DNA from: PALSA-612 sp963755155
GTDB taxonomy: Bacteria; Actinomycetota; Thermoleophilia; Gaiellales; Gaiellaceae
NCBI GenBank assembly: GCA_963755155.1
Contig: CAVWIV010000016.1
Span: forward strand, 84,504-148,503
Direction of reading: 5' to 3'
DNA: 64,000 nt
This document shows positions 1 through 8,317 of the stretch, one piece after another. A program made the position numbers and the translations under genes. The notes under the pieces were generated by a model, which saw nothing but the letters and a program-made list of their open reading frames with translations, searched no databases and was not told where the DNA came from. Every line of letters starts with the position of its first letter. Within the stretch, counting starts at the first letter, position 1.

Positions 1-144
1 GCGCTCGCGGCGAACCTCCTCGTGCTCGAGATACTCGTGAGGCTGGGGCTCGACCCGATCCCGGCGCAGGCGCTTGCCATCATCGTCGTCACGCCCGTGA
101 ACTTCATCGGCAACAAGCTCTGGTCGTTCCGGCACCGCCACTGA
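1..144 (+). CDS. GtrA-like membrane protein, C-terminal fragment
   Basis: The window opens inside a reading frame whose last 47 codons are visible. They encode one hydrophobic segment followed by an ending of the form NFIGNKLWSFRHRH. The NF-x-x-NKLW-x-F signature close to the C-terminus is typical of GtrA-family four-helix membrane proteins, which are thought to move undecaprenyl-linked sugars in cell-surface glycosylation. The start lies outside the window. The next gene begins 4 bases after the stop and is also a glycosylation-type membrane protein, which supports the call. Confidence 0.7.
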   Translation, partial: ALAANLLVLEILVRLGLDPIPAQALAIIVVTPVNFIGNKLWSFRHRH

Positions 145-148
145 CCTC

Positions 149-1849
149 GTGTTGAAGGTGCGCGTGTGCGTTATCGCCGCGCTCGCTGCGCTGTTGCTCG
201 CGCCGGCTGCTCTCGCGGACACGAAGTTGCCGCCACCGCGCCTGACCGAGGAGCGGGCCGTGGCGATCCTCCTCGAAGAGGACGGCGTCCAGGCCTGGGT
301 CGCCCGCTATCCACGCGAAAGCCTCGTCACCGAGGGCGAGTACGACGACGAGTACCGGGACTGGACCGTGAAGGCGTGGTCGGGGGACGCCGGGCAGATC
401 GTGCTCGGGCGCGTGGACGACCTCACCGGGCTCGTGGAGGACGCGTGGACCGGCCCGCAGGTGGCGTGGCCGATGGCCCGCGGCGACGAGGGCGCCTTCG
501 GCGGCAAGCGGCTGAACAGCCTGCCGGTGTGGCTCGGCTTCTGCGCGGTGTTCGTGTTGGGGCTCGCCGACCTCCGGCGCCTGCGATCGGTCCGCAACCT
601 CGACCTCCTCGTGCTCGTCTCGCTCTCGGTGTCGCTCTGGTTCTTCAACGACGGGCGGATCTTCACGAGCGTGCCACTCGTGTACCCGGTGCTGCTCTAC
701 CTCCTGGCCCGCATGCTGTGGATCGGCCTGCGCGGCCGCGCGACCGCAGCGTCACGGCCTGTCTGGCCTGTCTGGCTGCTCATCGCGGCGACGATCTTCC
801 TGGCCGGCTTTCGCATCGGGCTCGACCTCGGAGACTCGAACGTCATCGACGTCGGCTACTCCGGCGTCATCGGGGCGCATCGCATCGCGAACGGCCAGGC
901 GCCGTACGGCCACTTCCCGCTGGAGGAGGGCGAGGAGTGCGGGCCCGCCGATCGCTCGGGGCGCGTCGTGCTGCGCATCCAGGAGAACGGGCGCTGCGAG
1001 GGGCAGAACGCGCACGGCGATACGTACGGCCCCGTGACGTATCAGGGGTACCTGCCCGGCTATGCGATCTTCGGCTGGCAGGGGAAGGGGGATCCCTTGC
1101 ACGCCGCGCACTTCACGGCGATCGTCTTCGATCTCGCCTGCCTTCTCGGGCTCGTGCTCGTCGGGCTGCGGTACGGGGACCGGCGCCTGGCAGCGACCCT
1201 CGCGTTCGCCTGGGCGGCCTACCCCTTCACCCAGTACGTCGCGAGCTCGAGCTCGAACGACGCCATCCAGCCCGCGCTGCTCGTGTTCGGCTTCTGGCTC
1301 GCGTCGTCGCCCTGGGGTCGCGGCAGCCTCGCCGCTCTTGCCTCGTGGGCGAAGTTCGCGCCGCTCGTCGTCGCGCCCCTGTGGGCGACGTATCCCGAGC
1401 GCCGTGTCCGGCCCACCGCCTTCTTCGGCGCGGCCTTCGCGGTGGCGACGCTCGCGGCGTTCTGGGTGCTGTTGCTCGAGCCCGATCCGCTGGGGGCGGT
1501 GCGAACCGTGTGGGACCGGACGATCGCCCACCAGTTCGGCCGGGAGTCGCCTTTCTCGCTCTGGGACTGGCGCCAGTACCACGCCGGCCTGCCCGACCTT
1601 CACCTCGTGCAACGGGCGCTGCAGGTGCTGCTACTCGCCGGTGCTGTCGCGCTTGCCTTCGTTCCGCGACGGAAGTCGCCGCTCCAGCTGGCGGCGCTCA
1701 CGGCCGCGCTGCTGATCGGCTTCGAGATCGTCCTCACGCACTGGTTCTACCTCTACGTTGCGTGGTTCTTCCCGTTCGTCGCGATTGCGCTCTTCGCACC
1801 CGGAACGGACGAGGGCCCGGAGGCTCCACCAATGACCAAGGGCGGCTAG
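149..1849 (+). CDS. GT87-like integral membrane protein with N-terminal exported domain
   Basis: A 566-residue protein starting at GTG directly after the GtrA-like gene. Residues 1-23 look like a signal peptide ending AALA-D. About 100 soluble, acidic residues follow, containing a PepSY-like stretch (LTEERAVAILLEEDGVQAW and the WTVKAW strand), then roughly ten hydrophobic helices. The helical part has the feel of polyprenol-phosphate-dependent GT-C/GT87 (DUF2029) mannosyltransferases: a SSSSNDAIQPALL segment near residue 370 and a WAKFAPLVVAPLWA helix. The likely role is transfer of a lipid-linked sugar at the outer face of the membrane, but no acceptor can be named. The exported N-terminal domain is unusual for the family. 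The stop codon lies in the loop of a strong hairpin. Confidence 0.55.
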   Translation: MLKVRVCVIAALAALLLAPAALADTKLPPPRLTEERAVAILLEEDGVQAWVARYPRESLVTEGEYDDEYRDWTVKAWSGDAGQIVLGRVDDLTGLVEDAWTGPQVAWPMARGDEGAFGGKRLNSLPVWLGFCAVFVLGLADLRRLRSVRNLDLLVLVSLSVSLWFFNDGRIFTSVPLVYPVLLYLLARMLWIGLRGRATAASRPVWPVWLLIAATIFLAGFRIGLDLGDSNVIDVGYSGVIGAHRIANGQAPYGHFPLEEGEECGPADRSGRVVLRIQENGRCEGQNAHGDTYGPVTYQGYLPGYAIFGWQGKGDPLHAAHFTAIVFDLACLLGLVLVGLRYGDRRLAATLAFAWAAYPFTQYVASSSSNDAIQPALLVFGFWLASSPWGRGSLAALASWAKFAPLVVAPLWATYPERRVRPTAFFGAAFAVATLAAFWVLLLEPDPLGAVRTVWDRTIAHQFGRESPFSLWDWRQYHAGLPDLHLVQRALQVLLLAGAVALAFVPRRKSPLQLAALTAALLIGFEIVLTHWFYLYVAWFFPFVAIALFAPGTDEGPEAPPMTKGG

Positions 1850-1865
1850 GAGTGCCGCCCTTGGT
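1835..1865. terminator. Perfect 12-bp hairpin between convergent genes
   Basis: ACCAAGGGCGGC (1835-1846) and GCCGCCCTTGGT (1854-1865) are exact reverse complements separated by 7 bases. The loop contains the TAG of the upstream membrane-protein gene, and pstS1 runs toward it from the other strand. It has no T-run on the plus strand, but its position between convergent genes fits a bidirectional terminator. Confidence 0.7.
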
Positions 1866-1893
1866 GGTGGGAGGGGTGATGCGTCGGAGCGCG

Positions 1894-2847
1894 CTACGTC
1901 TTCTTCGCGTTCAGCACTGCGTACTTGAAGAGCCGCCTCGCGTTCTTCAGCTGCGTCGGCGTCAGGGGCACGAACTTCGCCTTGACGGCGATCGCCTTCT
2001 CGTTCACGAGGATGTACTGGATGAACTTCTGCACCTCGGTGCGCTTGAAGGACGACTTCTTCACGTACATGAAGAGGCCGCGGGAGATCGGGTACGTCCT
2101 GTTCTGCACCGACTGGTTGCCGGGGCGGACGCAGCCGCTGCCCTTGTCGATCGAGACGATGTTGAGCCTGCTCGTGTTCTCGAGCGCGTACGAGAGGCCG
2201 AAGTACCCGAGGCCGCCCCGCTCGCCGGAGACACCCTGGACGAGCACGTTGTCGTCCTCGGATGCCTGGTAGTCGGTACGGCTCGCCCTCGCCCTACCGT
2301 TCACGTGCTCCGTGAAGAAGTCGAACGTCCCCGAGTCGGTGCCCGGGCCGAAGAGCTTCAGGCTCTGGTTCGGGAAGCTCGACCTGATGTCATTCCAGTT
2401 GGTGACCTTCGAGCCGGGCTCCCAGATCTTCTTGAGCTCGGCCATCGTCAGGCACGTAGCCCACGTGTTCTGCTGGTTCACGACGATCGAGATGCCGTCG
2501 TTCGCCGCTGCGAAGGCGATGTAGGGAATGCCGTTGTTCTTACAGGCCTCCGCCTCCGAGTTCGCCCCTTGCCGGATCTTGCGCGAAGCGTTGGCGATGT
2601 CCGTCTCGCCCTTGCAGAAGCGCGTGAAGCCGCCTCCCGTTCCCGCGAGGCCGACGGTGACGCGCGTCGAGGGATTCTTCTTCTGGAACGCCTCGGCCGC
2701 GGCGGTCACGTACGGGTAGAGCGTGCTCGAGCCGTCAGCCGTGATGGTCCCGCTCAGGGTGCTGCCGCCGGCGCTGACCGTGCCCGCAGCCACGGCGGCC
2801 CCGGCCACGACTGTCGCCAGCAATCCTGCTGTACGTCTGAATCGCAT
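1894..2847 (-). CDS. pstS: PstS1, phosphate ABC transporter substrate-binding protein
   Basis: A 317-residue exported phosphate-binding protein. Residues 1-27 are a signal peptide without a lipobox. The family phosphate-binding segments are present: ADGSSTLYP (about 34-42), GTGGGFTRF (about 71-79), and GPGTDSGTFDFF with SRTDYQASEDDN further on. ATG at 2847 is preferred over the in-frame TTG two codons earlier because GAGGG lies 8 bases upstream. The gene is separated from phoU by 118 bases that carry their own Pho direct repeats, so it can be transcribed apart from pstCAB-phoU. It is a full-length paralogue of the PstS encoded at the other end of the operon; that one is a lipoprotein and this one is not. 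Confidence 0.95.
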   Translation of the reverse strand: MRFRRTAGLLATVVAGAAVAAGTVSAGGSTLSGTITADGSSTLYPYVTAAAEAFQKKNPSTRVTVGLAGTGGGFTRFCKGETDIANASRKIRQGANSEAEACKNNGIPYIAFAAANDGISIVVNQQNTWATCLTMAELKKIWEPGSKVTNWNDIRSSFPNQSLKLFGPGTDSGTFDFFTEHVNGRARASRTDYQASEDDNVLVQGVSGERGGLGYFGLSYALENTSRLNIVSIDKGSGCVRPGNQSVQNRTYPISRGLFMYVKKSSFKRTEVQKFIQYILVNEKAIAVKAKFVPLTPTQLKNARRLFKYAVLNAKKT

Positions 2848-2926
2848 GTGCAAAGCCCTCGCTTTCGTGATTGGTGCGTTCGCATGCGAGTCTCGCGGCC
2901 CGGGGCGGCGACGTGGTCGTCCGGCC

Positions 2927-2954
2927 GGTTGCCTTCTGGTGACGGTCCGGTGAA
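2927..2954 (-). promoter_or_regulatory. Pho box, three 11-nt direct repeats, for pstS1
   Basis: On the plus strand GGTTGC, GGTGAC and GGTGAA begin at 2927, 2938 and 2949, exactly 11 bases apart. In the coding direction this reads TTCACC-N5-GTCACC-N5-GCAACC. It matches the layout of actinobacterial PhoP/PhoB-type direct repeats, and lies about 80 bases before the pstS1 start and just after phoU. Confidence 0.75.
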
Positions 2955-2965
2955 CTCGGCGAGGA

Positions 2966-3652
2966 CTAGTCGGAGTCGTCGTGCGACGCGTCCGAGAACT
3001 CGCGCAACTCGCCCGTGACGAGGTACGCGACCTGCTCGCCGACGTCGACCGCGTGGTCGCCGAAGCGCTCCAGGCAGCGGGAGATGACGATCATGTGCAG
3101 TCCCCACTCGCGCTTTGCCTCGTCAGCACCCAGGGCGAGGACGTGCCGGACCAGCCGGCGGTTCGCGCGGTCGATCAGCTCATCGAGCTCCACGAGGGAC
3201 TCGGCTGCGGCCAGGTCGCGTTCAGCGAGTGACCGCATCGCGACGCCGACCATCTCCTCAGCCCGAAGCCCCATCTCCTCAAAGCTCTCGAGCACTTGCG
3301 GGTCCCCTTCGACCCCGTGTGTGAGCTTCACGAGCTTCGAGATCGTCACGCAGAGATCGGCCATCCGTTCGAGGTGGAGGTTGATGTGGAGGATCGCCAG
3401 CACGAGCCGGAGATCGACGGCGACGGGCGTCTGTCGCGCGAGCAGCGACTCGATGCCCTGCTCGAGCGCGAGGTAGCGCGCGTCCACTTCGTCGTCGAAC
3501 GCGATCACCTCGTCCGCGAGCTCCGCGTCCCGCTGGCGCAGCGCGTTCATCGCGCCGCGGAGCGACCGAAGCGCGAGCTCGGCCTCCTCCTGGAGTGTCG
3601 CCTCGAGGGAGTCGAGCTCCTCCTGGAACGACGCGCGGGGCGGCGCCGTCAT
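2966..3652 (-). CDS. phoU: PhoU, phosphate signalling regulator
   Basis: A 228-residue all-helical protein made of two three-helix PhoU repeats. The metal-coordinating E/D patterns are visible in both: ELADEVIAFDDEVDARY in the first and LVELDELIDRANRR in the second, and the DHAVDVGEQVAYLVTGE ending is typical of the family. PhoU couples the Pst transporter to the PhoR-type kinase and dampens phosphate uptake and signalling. The ATG overlaps the pstB stop as ATGA, indicating translational coupling. Length and motifs are normal. Confidence 0.95.
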   Translation of the reverse strand: MTAPPRASFQEELDSLEATLQEEAELALRSLRGAMNALRQRDAELADEVIAFDDEVDARYLALEQGIESLLARQTPVAVDLRLVLAILHINLHLERMADLCVTISKLVKLTHGVEGDPQVLESFEEMGLRAEEMVGVAMRSLAERDLAAAESLVELDELIDRANRRLVRHVLALGADEAKREWGLHMIVISRCLERFGDHAVDVGEQVAYLVTGELREFSDASHDDSD

Positions 3653-4488
3653 CCGAATCTCCCTGTGACGTAGTCCTCTGTGCGCTGGTCGGAGGGCTGC
3701 GTGAAGATCTTGTCGGTGCGGTCGAACTCGACGAGGATGCCGGTCCGCTCGCCTTCCTCCGCGACGTCGACCGAGAAGAACGCCGTCATGTCGGCGACGC
3801 GGGCCGCCTGCTGCATGTTGTGCGTGACGATGACGATCGCGTACTCCCGCTTGAGCTCTTGCATCAGGTCTTCGATACGGGTCGTCGCGATCGGGTCGAG
3901 CGCCGATGCCGGCTCGTCCATGAGGATGACGTCCGGCTCGACGGCGAGGCAACGCGCGATGCAGAGGCGCTGCTGCTGGCCGCCCGACAGGCTGAGCGCG
4001 CCCGCCTTCAGCCGGTGCTTGACCTCGTCCCAGAGCGCTGCTTGTTGCAGCGCGCGCTCGACGCGCCCGTCGAGGTCGTCCTTCGTGCCGAGCACGCGCG
4101 GCCCGAAGGCGACGTTGTCGTAGATCGACTTCGGGAACGGGTTCGGCTTCTGGAAGACCATGCCGATGCGTTTCCGCACTTCGACCGGGTCGACTTTCGT
4201 CCCGTAGAGATCGAGCCCGTGGTAGAGGAGCTCGCCCTTCACCTCGGCGCCGGGGATGAGGTCGTTCATGCGGTTGAAGCAGCGGATGAACGTGCTCTTG
4301 CCGCAGCCCGAGGGGCCGATCATCGCCGTAACCTCGTTGGGGGCGATGTCGAGCGAGACACCGCGAACGGCTGTCTTGCCGCTGTACGAGACCTCGAGAT
4401 CCCGCACGTGAAAGATGGCCTCGCGCTGCCCGGAATAGCGCTCCGTGGTGGGCGCTGCCAGCTCGACTGGGTCGGCGATGGTTACCAC
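3649..4488 (-). CDS. pstB: PstB, phosphate ABC transporter ATPase
   Basis: ATPase of the high-affinity phosphate importer. Visible motifs are Walker A GPSGCGKST (about 58-66), Q-loop FQKPNPFPKSIYDN, signature LSGGQQQR, Walker B ILMDEPASALDP and switch-region VTHN. The C-terminal FDRTDKIFTQP segment is PstB-specific. I place the start at GTG 4488, giving 279 residues; it overlaps the end of pstA, whose last codons contain an AGAAGAGG run that is rather close to this start. No better in-frame start lies nearby, so the exact N-terminus is uncertain. Confidence 0.95.
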   Translation of the reverse strand: MVTIADPVELAAPTTERYSGQREAIFHVRDLEVSYSGKTAVRGVSLDIAPNEVTAMIGPSGCGKSTFIRCFNRMNDLIPGAEVKGELLYHGLDLYGTKVDPVEVRKRIGMVFQKPNPFPKSIYDNVAFGPRVLGTKDDLDGRVERALQQAALWDEVKHRLKAGALSLSGGQQQRLCIARCLAVEPDVILMDEPASALDPIATTRIEDLMQELKREYAIVIVTHNMQQAARVADMTAFFSVDVAEEGERTGILVEFDRTDKIFTQPSDQRTEDYVTGRFG

Positions 4489-5357
4489 CTCTTCTGGTAG
4501 CGGTTGCGGATGACGATGGCGACCGAGTTGAGCAGGAGCATAATCACGAGGAGGACGATGATCGCTCCCGCCGCGAGGAGCCTGAACTCCGTTTGCGGCT
4601 GGCGGATCCAGTTGTAGATCTGCACGGGGAGCGCCGTGAACTCGCCGAGGATGGTCGGATCGAAGGACACGTAGGCGAGGGCTCCGATCATCAAGAGCGG
4701 CGCGGTCTCGCCGATCGCCCGCGACAGCGCGAGGATGGACCCAGTCGCGATGCCCGGTATCGCCGCCGGAAGCACCTGGCGCCAGACGACCTGCCATTGC
4801 GTCGCGCCGAGCGCGTACGCGCCCTGCCGGATGGAGTCGGGGACGGCTCTGAGCGCCTCGCGCGCCGAGATGATCACCGTCGGCAGTGTCAGCAGCGTGA
4901 GGATGATCGCCCCGGCGAGGAGCACTCGCCCGAGGCCGATGCCGCGGACGATGAAGGCGAGCCCGAGGATGCCGTAGACGATCGACGGCACGCCCGCGAG
5001 GTTCTGGATGTTGACCTCGAGGAACCGGTTGTACCAGCGATCCTTGCTCGCGTACTCCTCGAGGTAGAGGGCGGTGGCCAAGCCGAGCGGAACCGTGAAC
5101 AGGAGCACGAGCACTCCGAGGTAGATGGTGGCGAGGATCGCCGGCCGGGCGCCCGCGATCTCCGGGTCGATCGACGGTGGATCGAAGAGGAGTGTCTTCG
5201 TCACCCAGCTGCCGCCGTCCAGGACAACGTCGCCGATGAGCACTCCGAGCGTCAGCAGGGCGAGGCCCACGGAGGCGAGCAGCAACGCGTAGAAGAGCGT
5301 GCCGCGAACGTCCCGCCGCGAACGGTCGATCGGCGTCGGGGTCGCCGCAGCGCTCAT
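4482..5357 (-). CDS. pstA: PstA, phosphate ABC transporter permease
   Basis: A 291-residue permease with six predicted membrane helices. It carries the binding-protein-dependent transport loop pattern EALRAVPDSIRQGAYALGAT...VLPAAIPGI, followed by the ALSRAIGETAPLLMIG helix characteristic of PstA. The first 20 residues are cytoplasmic. ATG overlaps the pstC stop as ATGA. It pairs with PstC to form the phosphate channel. Confidence 0.95.
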   Translation of the reverse strand: MSAAATPTPIDRSRRDVRGTLFYALLLASVGLALLTLGVLIGDVVLDGGSWVTKTLLFDPPSIDPEIAGARPAILATIYLGVLVLLFTVPLGLATALYLEEYASKDRWYNRFLEVNIQNLAGVPSIVYGILGLAFIVRGIGLGRVLLAGAIILTLLTLPTVIISAREALRAVPDSIRQGAYALGATQWQVVWRQVLPAAIPGIATGSILALSRAIGETAPLLMIGALAYVSFDPTILGEFTALPVQIYNWIRQPQTEFRLLAAGAIIVLLVIMLLLNSVAIVIRNRYQKRW

Positions 5358-6277
5358 TCGTAGACTTCCCGGAACCGCCGTACGAGCCTGATCGAGACGA
5401 TGTTCATGGCGAGCGTCATGACGAAGAGGCTGAGCGCGACGGCGAATATCGTCTGGTACTCGATCGATCCCTGGGGAACGTCTCCCTGCGCAGTCGCGCC
5501 GATGAACGCCGTCATCGTCTCCAGGGACACGCGCGGGTCCCCTGAGATCTGCGCGAGCTGGCCTGCGGCGATGAGCACGATCATCGTCTCGCCGATGCCG
5601 CGCGAGATGGCGAGCACGAAGCTCGCGACGATGCCGGACGTGGCCGCAGGGACGACGATGCGCGTCGCCACGTGGCGCCGTGTCGCGCCGAGCGCGTAGC
5701 CGCCGTCGCGCAGGTCCTGGGGGACGGCGAACATCGCGTCCTCGGACAACGACGCGACCAGTGGGATGAGCATGACGCCCATGACGAGCCCGGCCGCGAG
5801 CACGTTGAAGATCTCGACGTTGATGCCGACATCGCGCAGGAACGGCGTGAAGAACGTGAGCGCGAAGTAGCCGTAGACGACCGTCGGAATCCCCGCGAGC
5901 ACCTCGAGCATGGGCTTGAGCACCGAGCGCACGTTCGGCCTTGCGTACTCGCTCAGATAGATGGCAGTGCCGAGCCCGCAGGGGATTGCCACGAGGCACG
6001 CCCAGAACGTGATCACGATCGTGCCGACGAGTAGCGGGACGACGCCGAACTGACCGTCGAGGAAAAGCGGGGTCCACGTCGTGCCCGTGAAGAACTCCCA
6101 GGGGGAGATCTCGGTGAAGAAGTCGATCGCCGGCCTGAGCAGTGCCAAGATGATCGCGAACGTCGTCACGACCGACACGAACGCCGAGGTGAGCAGCACG
6201 ATCCGGACGAGGTCCTCGCCGTAGCGCCTGCGCGGCGCGCGCAGGGTGATCGGGGCGGCTGCGTCCTGCGTGGCCAC
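5354..6277 (-). CDS. pstC: PstC, phosphate ABC transporter permease
   Basis: A 307-residue permease with six helices. The EAA-type loop (DLRDGGYALGATRRHVATRI, then VVPAATSGIV) and the AISRGIGETMIVLIAAG helix identify PstC. A large periplasmic loop after the first helix is normal for this subunit. Translation starts at GTG, sharing one base with the TAG of pstS2. Order pstS2-pstC-pstA-pstB-phoU is the classical one. Confidence 0.95.
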   Translation of the reverse strand: MATQDAAAPITLRAPRRRYGEDLVRIVLLTSAFVSVVTTFAIILALLRPAIDFFTEISPWEFFTGTTWTPLFLDGQFGVVPLLVGTIVITFWACLVAIPCGLGTAIYLSEYARPNVRSVLKPMLEVLAGIPTVVYGYFALTFFTPFLRDVGINVEIFNVLAAGLVMGVMLIPLVASLSEDAMFAVPQDLRDGGYALGATRRHVATRIVVPAATSGIVASFVLAISRGIGETMIVLIAAGQLAQISGDPRVSLETMTAFIGATAQGDVPQGSIEYQTIFAVALSLFVMTLAMNIVSIRLVRRFREVYE

Positions 6278-7191
6278 TATGCGGTGAGCGCGGCGTCGAG
6301 CTTCGCCTTGGCGGCTGCAAGCTGCGCGGCCGTCGGCGGCACGAACCCGGCCTGCTCTGCGATCTCGACGGCGTTGTCGAGCGTGTACGTGAGGAAGTCG
6401 CCGACCTCGGAGCGCTCCAGCGAGCTCGTCTTCGCGTACACGAACAGCGGACGGGAGAGCGGTGCGTACGTTCCGTCCTGGGCCGTCTGAGCAGAGGGAG
6501 CGACGCAGCCCGAGCCGTTGTCGATCGCGACTGCCTTCACGCGATTCTGGTTCTGCTCGTAGTACGAGAACCCGAAGTACCCGAGCCCGCCCGTCTCCCC
6601 GGAGACGCCCTCGAGGACGACGTTGTCGTCCTCCGACGCCTGGTAGTCGGTGCGGCTCTCACCCTCCTCGCCCACGATCACGTCCGTGAAGTAGTCGAAC
6701 GTTCCCGAGTCGGTGCCGGGCCCGTAGAGGCTGAGCGGCTCGTCGGGGAAGCTCGCGTCGACGTCCTGCCAGTTGTCGATCTTTGACCCAGGCTCCCAGA
6801 TCGTTTTCAGCTGCTCGACCGTGAGACATGTCGCCCAGTCGTTCTCCGGGTTGACGACCACGGTGAGCGCATCGTTCGCGACGGGTAGCTCGACATACTC
6901 GATGTCGGCATCGGCGCACAGCTGCTCCTCGTCTGCGTCGATCGGCCGCGAGGCGTTGGCGAGATCGATCTCGTCCCGGCAAAATCGCTCGAACCCTCCG
7001 CCCGTGCCGGAGATGCCGACCGTGACGTCCACGTCGGCGCTCTCTTGCTTGAAGTTCTCGGCGGCGCGGGTGGTAAACGGCCCGACGGTGCTCGAGCCGT
7101 CCGCGAGGATCGTCTGACCACCGCCCCCGCCGCAGCCGGCGGCGAGCAGCAGAGCGCACGCGAGCACGGCCGCCTGAGCCAACCTCCCCAT
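6277..7191 (-). CDS. pstS: PstS2, lipoprotein phosphate-binding protein
   Basis: A 304-residue phosphate-binding lipoprotein that heads the pst operon. The lipobox LLLAAGC places the lipid-modified cysteine at residue 20, followed by a glycine linker. ADGSSTVGPFTTRAAENF, GISGTGGGFERFCRDE and GPGTDSGTFDYF are the ligand-binding segments. It is alignable end to end with PstS1, including WATCLT, IWEPGSK, SRTDYQASEDDN and NGSGCV. The gene starts 47 bases downstream of a three-unit Pho box, so the operon promoter is probably there. Confidence 0.95.
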   Translation of the reverse strand: MGRLAQAAVLACALLLAAGCGGGGGQTILADGSSTVGPFTTRAAENFKQESADVDVTVGISGTGGGFERFCRDEIDLANASRPIDADEEQLCADADIEYVELPVANDALTVVVNPENDWATCLTVEQLKTIWEPGSKIDNWQDVDASFPDEPLSLYGPGTDSGTFDYFTDVIVGEEGESRTDYQASEDDNVVLEGVSGETGGLGYFGFSYYEQNQNRVKAVAIDNGSGCVAPSAQTAQDGTYAPLSRPLFVYAKTSSLERSEVGDFLTYTLDNAVEIAEQAGFVPPTAAQLAAAKAKLDAALTA

Positions 7192-7237
7192 CGTGCGTGA
7201 GTCTCGCCGTCGCCGAGCGCGAACGGGGCGACGCGGT

Positions 7238-7265
7238 GGTGAACTTCCGGTAACGATCTGGTTAC
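7238..7265 (-). promoter_or_regulatory. Pho box, three 11-nt direct repeats, for the pst operon
   Basis: GGTGAA, GGTAAC and GGTTAC begin at 7238, 7249 and 7260 on the plus strand, 11 bases apart. In the pstS2 direction they read GTAACC-N5-GTTACC-N5-TTCACC. The last unit overlaps the stop codon region of the upstream kinase gene, so the operator sits partly in coding sequence. Confidence 0.8.
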
Positions 7266-8245
7266 AGGGCTATCGGAAAGGCGCACCTGACCTCGAGCCC
7301 GCCGCCTGCAACGGCGTGCGCCTCCGCAGTGCCGCCTGCCGAGGTGACGATGTGCTTGACGATGGCCAGGCCGAGCCCGGTGCCGTGAGAGGACCGTGCA
7401 CGGTCGGAGCGGAAGAAGCGTTCGAAGATGCGAGGCAGGTCCTCGTCCGGAACCCCATGCCCGGTGTCCGTCCCCGAGAGAACGACGGAGGTGGCTTCGT
7501 CGCGGACGCTGATGGTGAACGATGCGCCCGGGCCTGCATAGCGAAGCGCGTTGTCGACGAGATTCGTAGCGATCGTCTCGAGCATCCGCGGCCGCAGAGG
7601 GAGCTCGAGATCGGCAGGGCAGTCCACGCGGAGCGTGACCCCAGCATTCGCCGAACGCTCGCCGCGCGCGGCGAGGATCTGCTCGAGGACGGGCAGCGCC
7701 CGCGTCGAGCCCAGCGAGACCACCGCACGGCCGCTCTCGAGCTCGCTGAGGAAGAGGACGTCGTCGATGAGCTCGCCGATCTGCACCACCTCGTCACGCG
7801 CCTGGCTCGCCAGCGCGTCGGTGTCCGCCCCGGGGAGCGCGAGGCTCTCGACCAGGATCAACAGCCGCGCGAGCGGCGTGCGCAGCTCATGTGAGACGGC
7901 CGCCGTGAAGCCTGCGCGCAGCTCCTGGTACGCGGCGAGGTCGCCGGGGGTGCCCAGGTAGACGAGCGTCTCGCGGGTGCCGTCCACGTCGTACTCGATC
8001 TCGAGCGGGTCGCGCCCCTCACTCGCTTCGAGCAGCCGCGCCGGCAACAGCTCGCCGACGACGACGCCCTCGAGCGACTGGCGCGCGCGCCTGCTGGCGG
8101 CGAGCACCCTGCGGTCGGCATCGAGCACGACGACGTGCTCGCGGCTCTCCTCGACGAGCGTCTCGGCCCGCTTGCTTGTCGCTGCGAGCCGCTGGGTCTC
8201 GGCCGCCGGGGCGCTCGAGCGTCGCCCGAACAGCCGGTTCACCAC
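7262..8245 (-). CDS. phoR: PhoR-like sensor histidine kinase lacking membrane segments
   Basis: A 327-residue histidine kinase. Residues about 25-105 look like a PAS-type domain (EHVVVLDADRRVLAASRRAR). The dimerisation box is FTAAVSHELRTPLARL, with the phosphoacceptor His at about residue 119. The N box NLVDNALRYAG, G1 DTGHGVPDEDLPRIFERFFR and G2 GTGLGLAIVKHIV are intact. No transmembrane helix is present, which fits PhoR-type kinases that sense through PstSCAB-PhoU rather than an extracellular ligand. It is adjacent to the pst operon and divergent from an OmpR-family regulator. The proposed GTG starts (8245 or 8242) lie inside the shared Pho box, so the transcript may be leaderless or the true start may be internal. 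Confidence 0.9.
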   Translation of the reverse strand: MVNRLFGRRSSAPAAETQRLAATSKRAETLVEESREHVVVLDADRRVLAASRRARQSLEGVVVGELLPARLLEASEGRDPLEIEYDVDGTRETLVYLGTPGDLAAYQELRAGFTAAVSHELRTPLARLLILVESLALPGADTDALASQARDEVVQIGELIDDVLFLSELESGRAVVSLGSTRALPVLEQILAARGERSANAGVTLRVDCPADLELPLRPRMLETIATNLVDNALRYAGPGASFTISVRDEATSVVLSGTDTGHGVPDEDLPRIFERFFRSDRARSSHGTGLGLAIVKHIVTSAGGTAEAHAVAGGGLEVRCAFPIAL

Positions 8246-8276
8246 CTAGTCACCACTCCCTCACCATCCCTGTACC
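8238..8276 (+). promoter_or_regulatory. Pho box, four 11-nt direct repeats, kinase/regulator intergenic region
   Basis: TTCACC, GTCACC, CTCACC and TGTACC begin at 8238, 8249, 8260 and 8271, each exactly 11 bases after the last. The block lies 42 bases before the ATG of the response regulator and overlaps the start of the divergent kinase. It suggests autoregulation of the two-component system. Confidence 0.8.
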
Positions 8277-8317
8277 CCGCTCCGCGCATCGCGTCTCGAT
8301 GATGGCAGAAGGTCATC

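Noticed and set aside
752..1612. Long open frames antisense to the GT87-like gene and to many others
   Set aside because: High GC content leaves antisense and out-of-frame strands open; products are Arg/Pro/Ala-rich with no recognisable motif and conflict with well-supported genes.
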